From positions 199,059-220,113 of the forward strand of contig BFEA01000230.1 of assembly GCA_003427395.1 (NCBI GenBank): a stretch of 21,055 nt of DNA, given 5' to 3'. Origin of the DNA: Chara braunii (taxonomy: Eukaryota > Streptophyta > Charophyceae > Charales > Characeae). The notes under the pieces were generated by a model, which made no database searches, was not told where the DNA came from, and was given only the letters and a program-made list of their open reading frames with translations. Both the position numbers and the translations under genes were made by a program. Numbering within the stretch: position 1 is the first letter of the stretch; each line of letters starts with the position of its first letter. Shown here in pieces: positions 16,739 to 21,055 of the stretch.

Positions 16739-17280
16739 GTCATCGGACGAATATCATCAACCACGTTTCCAACCAATTCACGAAAAGGTTAAATAGCGAG
16801 AAGTCACTCTTCTCTTCAGTTTCATGCTGTCAATGAAGCAAGTGAGATCGACTGTGTCATAAGCTGCCCATCTGATCCAACGAATAAAACAACCATTTCC
16901 CAACACAATTGATCAATGCGAAGGTTCAAGAACGATATCACGGTATGCTCGCTCTTTCGTTTGCCCCAATGCTCATGAACAAGACATCATGTCAGCTACC
17001 ACGACTCCATTTTTTATTGCATTAAATCACCAGTTCACACGAGTCTACATTGACGAGTCAACCTTCCAAGGCTCGCAGAGCTGCAACTACGCCTTTTCAA
17101 AGTGGCCTGCCGCTTGTGCGACCGGTGTCGGGCGGCTGTCTACCAGCCGCGTGCTCCTTTCACTTAACAAAAAGAAAACTCCGCCGCAACTCCTTTGTCT
17201 TTCTGTGTTTTGATTTATGCTTGGATGTGACTGGAAGGCGTTTTAAGGGAAGCTTGTTTTTTTTTTGGTTTTGACTAACG
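16739..17280. other. Gene-free stretch with one hairpin
   Basis: GCGGCTG (17132-17138) pairs with CAGCCGC (17144-17150) around TCTAC. Two related passages (about 16720-16760 and 16845-16885: ACTGTGTCAT then CTGCC and GACGAAT/AACGAAT) suggest an old ~125-bp duplication. No gene recognised. Confidence 0.4.
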
Positions 17281-19282
17281 TTTGATGAGCGAGGAGGAAG
17301 GCGGCCAATGCCGGATCGGAAGCGGGGCCAAGAGCGGGCCAAAAGCGTGTGATCCCGACAAGGTACAAGAGATGCGGAAAGACGACCGGAGACGGAGATA
17401 AGGGGGGAAACTCTGACGACAAGACATACCAAAAAAGGGGGTAACGTTAAACGCCAGCTACCATGGGAGAGAGCATCTAGAGGGGCGATGTTTTTTGCCG
17501 CGGGGAAATGCAGACAATTACAGTCACAGGGCTAGCAAGGCCACTTCCAGGTGAGGGTCAGCTCGGTCGCCATGGGGCCTACCTTGGGCACAGTGAGACG
17601 TGCTTCGCAAGGGGGGAATGCTCCCGATGCCTAGTGCAGATGAGCGCGTAAATATCCCCCGAAGGGGGGAGATCGGGCCAGCTATGCCCGACTGCCGCGT
17701 CGGACCAGCCGACGAGGCATCCACGACCTCAGAATCGATGATCTGAAAGGAAGTAGAGCCGGACAGCGTTAGAAGACTGGCACCTGGAGGGGCCAGAAGG
17801 TACGAGGGGGAAGTAAGGCTAGACTGTAGCTTCAACCGTCGGGTTCCGACTATGGTGTCTGCCTGCCAAAAAGGAGAAAAGATAATGGGGGCAATCCGAC
17901 TTAAGGGGCGAAAAAGGGGGAGCTAGCCGGGTGAGAAAGCGAGGGGGGTCTGCTTGCATCCATGGAGGAAGGGAACGGAGCGTGGTATTAACCATTGGGG
18001 GCCCCACCTGGAAAAAAATCCGTCGGACAAGCTGGATCCAACAGCCGAGGAAGAATGAAAAGGGAAGAAAATTGGAAGATCGACAGCAGAGGGAGCGGGA
18101 AAGGAAAGCCACGACCGTTCTGAGGCAGAGAAGAAAAGCGAGCGCCCCCAAGAATCTTGGTAACTGTGACGGGGTAAGAGAGAGCGCGCCGCGGTTCTTC
18201 TTGGTAACTGTCTCAATTCAGAGGCACGCGTGTTCTGTGCTTCTTGCCAACCGCCTGGGAAGTAGAACCGCGAGCGAGGGGGCGGGTCACCCGAGGGGGG
18301 GAGCATCCTGTGGGGACATAGAGAACGCGCACAGTGCCCGGAAAAAGGTTGGGCGAAGATCAACCCGACAGATTGGAGGAGGGAGGATTCCTATTGGAGA
18401 GAGGCGCGCAGGGAGGGATGAAGAAAAGAAAGAGGGAGCGAGGCAAGGACGAAAATAAGACCGGGAATCGGGAGTGGGTTCAAAAATTTCGAGTTTTGGC
18501 GCCTTGGGAAGGAGAACTTGAACTCTCGCACTGAAAAAGTGAGAGAGGGGAGGAGGAGAAGGGATAAAAGGAGGAGAGAGTGAGGAAAACGGGGAGCGCA
18601 CGGAGTTAGCGCACGCCTTCACGTGATCACGAACGACCACGACAGCGCTCGGGAGTATGGAGTCTGCGCATGCGCCCGAAGCGCTCAATGCCAACTTCCG
18701 ACTAGCGCTCGAGACGTCGGGGAGACGGAGAGAGGAGCGAGAGGAAGAGCGATGACTTGGGGGGGACACACGGTGCGTACGCAATGTTCGAAAGCACTCG
18801 TAAGGCTAGCACACGAGGGAGCACCAAACCGAGGGCGATCATTTGCGCAGATGCTCTCCAAGATGGAGATGTAACGGAGGGACGACTGGAGGAAGACAGC
18901 GCCCGATCCCACAAATGCTAACGCGAAGTCGCGAGTCGAGCGAGGGAGAGAGAGGCCGAAGGAGCAACCGCCGAGTTGAGTGGGACGGAGTCATTCAAAA
19001 ATTGAGGGTTCGACTCGTCTGCTGCCAGTAAGACCGAGTCGCGTCGTCACGGCTTTCTTCCTCTCGGCATTCAAAAGCTCAGACATCGGCGAGCCTCCAC
19101 GCTTGCTTGAAAGAAATAGTGAGAGAGAGAGAGAGAGAGAAGACGAGAGAGGACGAGAGAGAGAGTGAGAGAGCAAGAGAGGGAAAAGCAAGCAGGAGGA
19201 GAAGCGAAGGAGCAAGAGAGAGAGGGAAAGGACGGCAGGAGAGGGAGCGAAAGAGAGAGGGATTGAAAGAGGGGGACCAGAG

Positions 19283-19286
<4 letters not shown>
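17281..19286. other. Purine-biased, GC-rich region without a recognised gene
   Basis: The plus strand is strongly purine-rich, with many GGAGGAA, GAAAGAG and GGGGGA runs and CpG dinucleotides. CCCCC-GAA-GGGGG (17656-17669) is a hairpin. TCTTGGTAACTGT occurs twice (18155 and 18199). Short (GA)n runs begin near 19120. ORFs on both strands are rich in Arg/Glu/Gly (plus) or Ser/Leu/Pro (minus), as the base bias predicts, so I reject them as genes. Confidence 0.45.

Positions 19287-19329
<43 letters not shown>
19287..19329. repeat. (GA)n microsatellite
   Basis: About 21 uninterrupted GA units at the end of the purine-rich region. Confidence 0.95.
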
Positions 19330-19332
<3 letters not shown>

Positions 19333-19545
19333 CGTACTCTTCCACCGGCTTCACGCCCGACCACTTCTACTTGCTATGCGCCTCGCTACTCACTTAGCGC
19401 TCGACTACTTGTTACTTGGCTCATGCTCGACTACCAGCTACTTGCTTCGATCCCGGCTACTCGCGTTCGGGCAGCTGACTTGCTACTAGGTTCCTGCTTC
19501 TAGTTTGATGTTATTAGCTTCGTTCTCCTTGGTCTCGAGCTACAG
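19330..19545. repeat. Degenerate short tandem repeat, CTACTTG-type
   Basis: Variants of CGACTACTTG, CGACTACCAGCTACTTGC, CGGCTACTCGCG and GACTTGCTACTAGG recur at roughly 25-30 bp. The stretch is pyrimidine-rich between two purine-rich (GA)n arrays. Confidence 0.5.
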
Positions 19546-19568
19546 TGGGACGCGGGAAGAGAGAGAAA

Positions 19569-19572
<4 letters not shown>

Positions 19573-19623
<51 letters not shown>
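19573..19623. repeat. (GA)n microsatellite
   Basis: About 25 GA units, followed by further GA/GGGA-rich sequence to about 19790. Confidence 0.95.
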
Positions 19624-19627
<4 letters not shown>

Positions 19628-19799
19628 AAAATGCGTAACCGGGAAGGGAGGGAGTGTAGAGAGAGAGAGAAGGGAGTGTACCGAGAAGGAAAGAGGGGGT
19701 GTCGAGAAAGGGAGAGAGCGTCGAGTGAGAAAAAGAGAGAGGGGGAGAGAGAGAGAGAGAAAAGCAAGAGGGAGGGAGCAGGGGAACGAGTCCCGAAGA

Positions 19800-20165
19800 G
19801 TTCAAGGCTTGACTGATCTGAGGGTTCAGGTAGTCGGTGCATGGGGTCACCAGTTCACTGGAACTAGTCAGTTCCGTTGGAATTCAGGGTTTGGTTGATC
19901 TGAGTTTCCAGCTGGTCCGTTCACTAAGTCGAAAGTTCGCTGTTCTGTTCAGTTCTGACGGGCCCCGAAAAGTTCAGGAGTCGAAGGGTCTGAGTTGCTC
20001 AGCTTGTCAGTCAAAAGTTCGCTGTTCTGCTCAGTTCTGTTGAGCACTGAAATGTTCAAGATTTGGATGTCCCGAGCTATCAGTTAGTAGGTGCATTGAC
20101 GAGTCAAAAGCTAGCGGTGCTATTCAGTTCTGTCGGGCTCTGAAGCTTCCAGCTGTCCGGTGCTC
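19800..20165. repeat. Degenerate tandem repeat, ~80-93 bp unit
   Basis: The landmark AAAGTTCGCTGTTCTG(T/C)TCAG occurs at 19932 and 20014, with a weaker copy (AAAAGCTAGCGGTGCTATTC) at 20106. Each is followed by AGTTCTG, a GGGCYC/GAGCAC-type block and GTTCA or CTTCCA. Earlier, more diverged units (GATCTGAG..TTCAGG or TTCCAG) start near 19815 and 19897. Confidence 0.7.
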
Positions 20166-20972
20166 GAACCACTCGGTGCCGTCGAGTAGGAATTCCGGCA
20201 GACCGCCCACAAACTGTCCGGCTGGTCTTTTCCTCTGGGAAAGAACCTCGCGACCCTGCTCGGTTTTGCATTCCAAAGTCTGACCGGCCGAGGCCCATTG
20301 GAATTCGGAGGGGGGGGAATTGCACCCCCTTTTCCTTTTATTGCTGGTCCGGTCCTCGAGTCGGTCAGTCCAGCCCTTCGTCTAGGGATGAAAGCTATAG
20401 CCACTGGACTTCGGGGACAACCAGCACTTCTGAACATCGACATGCGTTAATCGGGCCCCAGTCCAGGCTGCGGCAGGCGAGCTCACTCCTCTCAGAGGAG
20501 GTGGTGAACGTCTCCCGGCGGGGGCGGTCAGCATTGGGCCTTCGGCCAAGCGCGGAGCAGGTAGACCCCCGCGCGGGGCGAGCAAGCGGGGACGGGGTGA
20601 TCAAAGGGCATCTCGCCAACCGGACGATTCGGGGCCTAGCAACAAGTTAGGGAGAACCTGGAACTACCCGACACCGGCCCAGGCCAGAATCAAATGGCCC
20701 TTACCGCGTATACTGGTAGCAGCACTACTTAGGTACGACCAAGTACTGCATCTCTGAGGGGCATTTAACACCATCCCTGGTCTATATTTTATCATCCTAT
20801 CATCATGGCCACTGAAAAACCGCCACCAATGTCGGCAAAGTCGCCAACTGTCGAGAAAAGCAGCAAGAAGTATTTGGGGCTCAAAAGAGGAGCTCAAAGA
20901 GAACAAGGGTACCTGTTGCAGCTACGCTCACAAAAACAAATATGACTGGAAATGCATCGACTTGCCTGATGC
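20166..20972. other. GC-rich gene-free stretch
   Basis: Several short palindromes occur: ACTCCTCTCAGAGGAGGT (about 20484), GGCC-TTC-GGCC (about 20539) and CCCCGCGCGGGG (about 20567). ORFs are short and overlap on both strands. I recognise no gene, rRNA or tRNA. Confidence 0.4.
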
Positions 20973-20973
20973 C

Positions 20974-21005
<32 letters not shown>
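20973..21005. repeat. Compound (CT)n(CA)n microsatellite with A-rich tail
   Basis: GCC then (CT)10 and (CA)n, grading into AAACACAAAAAGAAGAAG. The order is the same as the heads of the type C copies at 12087 and 12218; the window ends before any core could be seen. Confidence 0.9.
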
Positions 21006-21055
21006 AACACAAAAAGAAGAAGTAGAAGAGAAGATCGGGCGGCGTGGCTCACACA

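Noticed and set aside
19000-19030. GGTTCGACTC resembling a tRNA T-loop
   Set aside because: The flanking bases do not form a T stem, and no acceptor, D or anticodon arms can be built.
17281-19286. Arg/Glu-rich plus-strand and Ser/Leu-rich minus-strand ORFs
   Set aside because: They follow directly from the purine bias and (GA)n arrays and have no recognisable domain.

Overview
The window looks like repeat-rich nuclear DNA from a eukaryote. It has no bacterial-style gene packing and no convincing full-length ORF. It carries many long (GA)n, (CT)n(CA)n, (AAG)n and (GATT)n microsatellites, several families of short terminal-inverted-repeat (TIR) elements, and a decayed fragment of an organellar group II intron reverse transcriptase. 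An organellar group II maturase copied into nuclear DNA fits the green lineage (alga, bryophyte, fern or similar) best. The exact organism cannot be fixed from the sequence; a charophyte-type genome is only a guess.

Layout: 1-6850 is mostly unique-looking, gene-free sequence. It holds a 177-bp TIR element flanked by TTAA (1787-1971), a foldback at 1154-1220, a strong hairpin at 2658-2690 and short tandem duplications (756-882, 5331-5454, 5496-5544). 6852-7547 is an array of four short TIR elements of two alternating types. 8323-8530 is a frameshifted group II intron RT pseudogene rich in TTC-loop palindromes, followed by a domain V-like fold on the other strand (9000-9041). 8700-11463 carries further members of the TTAA-flanked TIR family, some with internal or terminal tandem duplications. 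11850-13055 is a cluster of seven copies of a ~50-60-bp core that also occurs inside two elements of the 7-kb array; here several copies sit directly behind (CT)n(CA)n(A)n microsatellites. 13210-13860 is a pyrimidine-rich tract, followed by (GATT)9 and more CT/CA arrays. 14150-16740 holds protein-like minus-strand segments and one plausible exon with a good splice donor. 17281-19800 is strongly purine-biased with long (GA)n arrays. 19800-20165 is a degenerate tandem repeat, and the window ends in another CT/CA compound microsatellite.

No pathway or operon can be described. The most interesting content is two small non-autonomous repeat families: one with TTAA-ACCRCYAGTA ends, one whose cores are linked to compound microsatellites. 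The RT relic is the only recognisable protein fragment. No decisive similarity search could be run, so family names are descriptive and local to this window.
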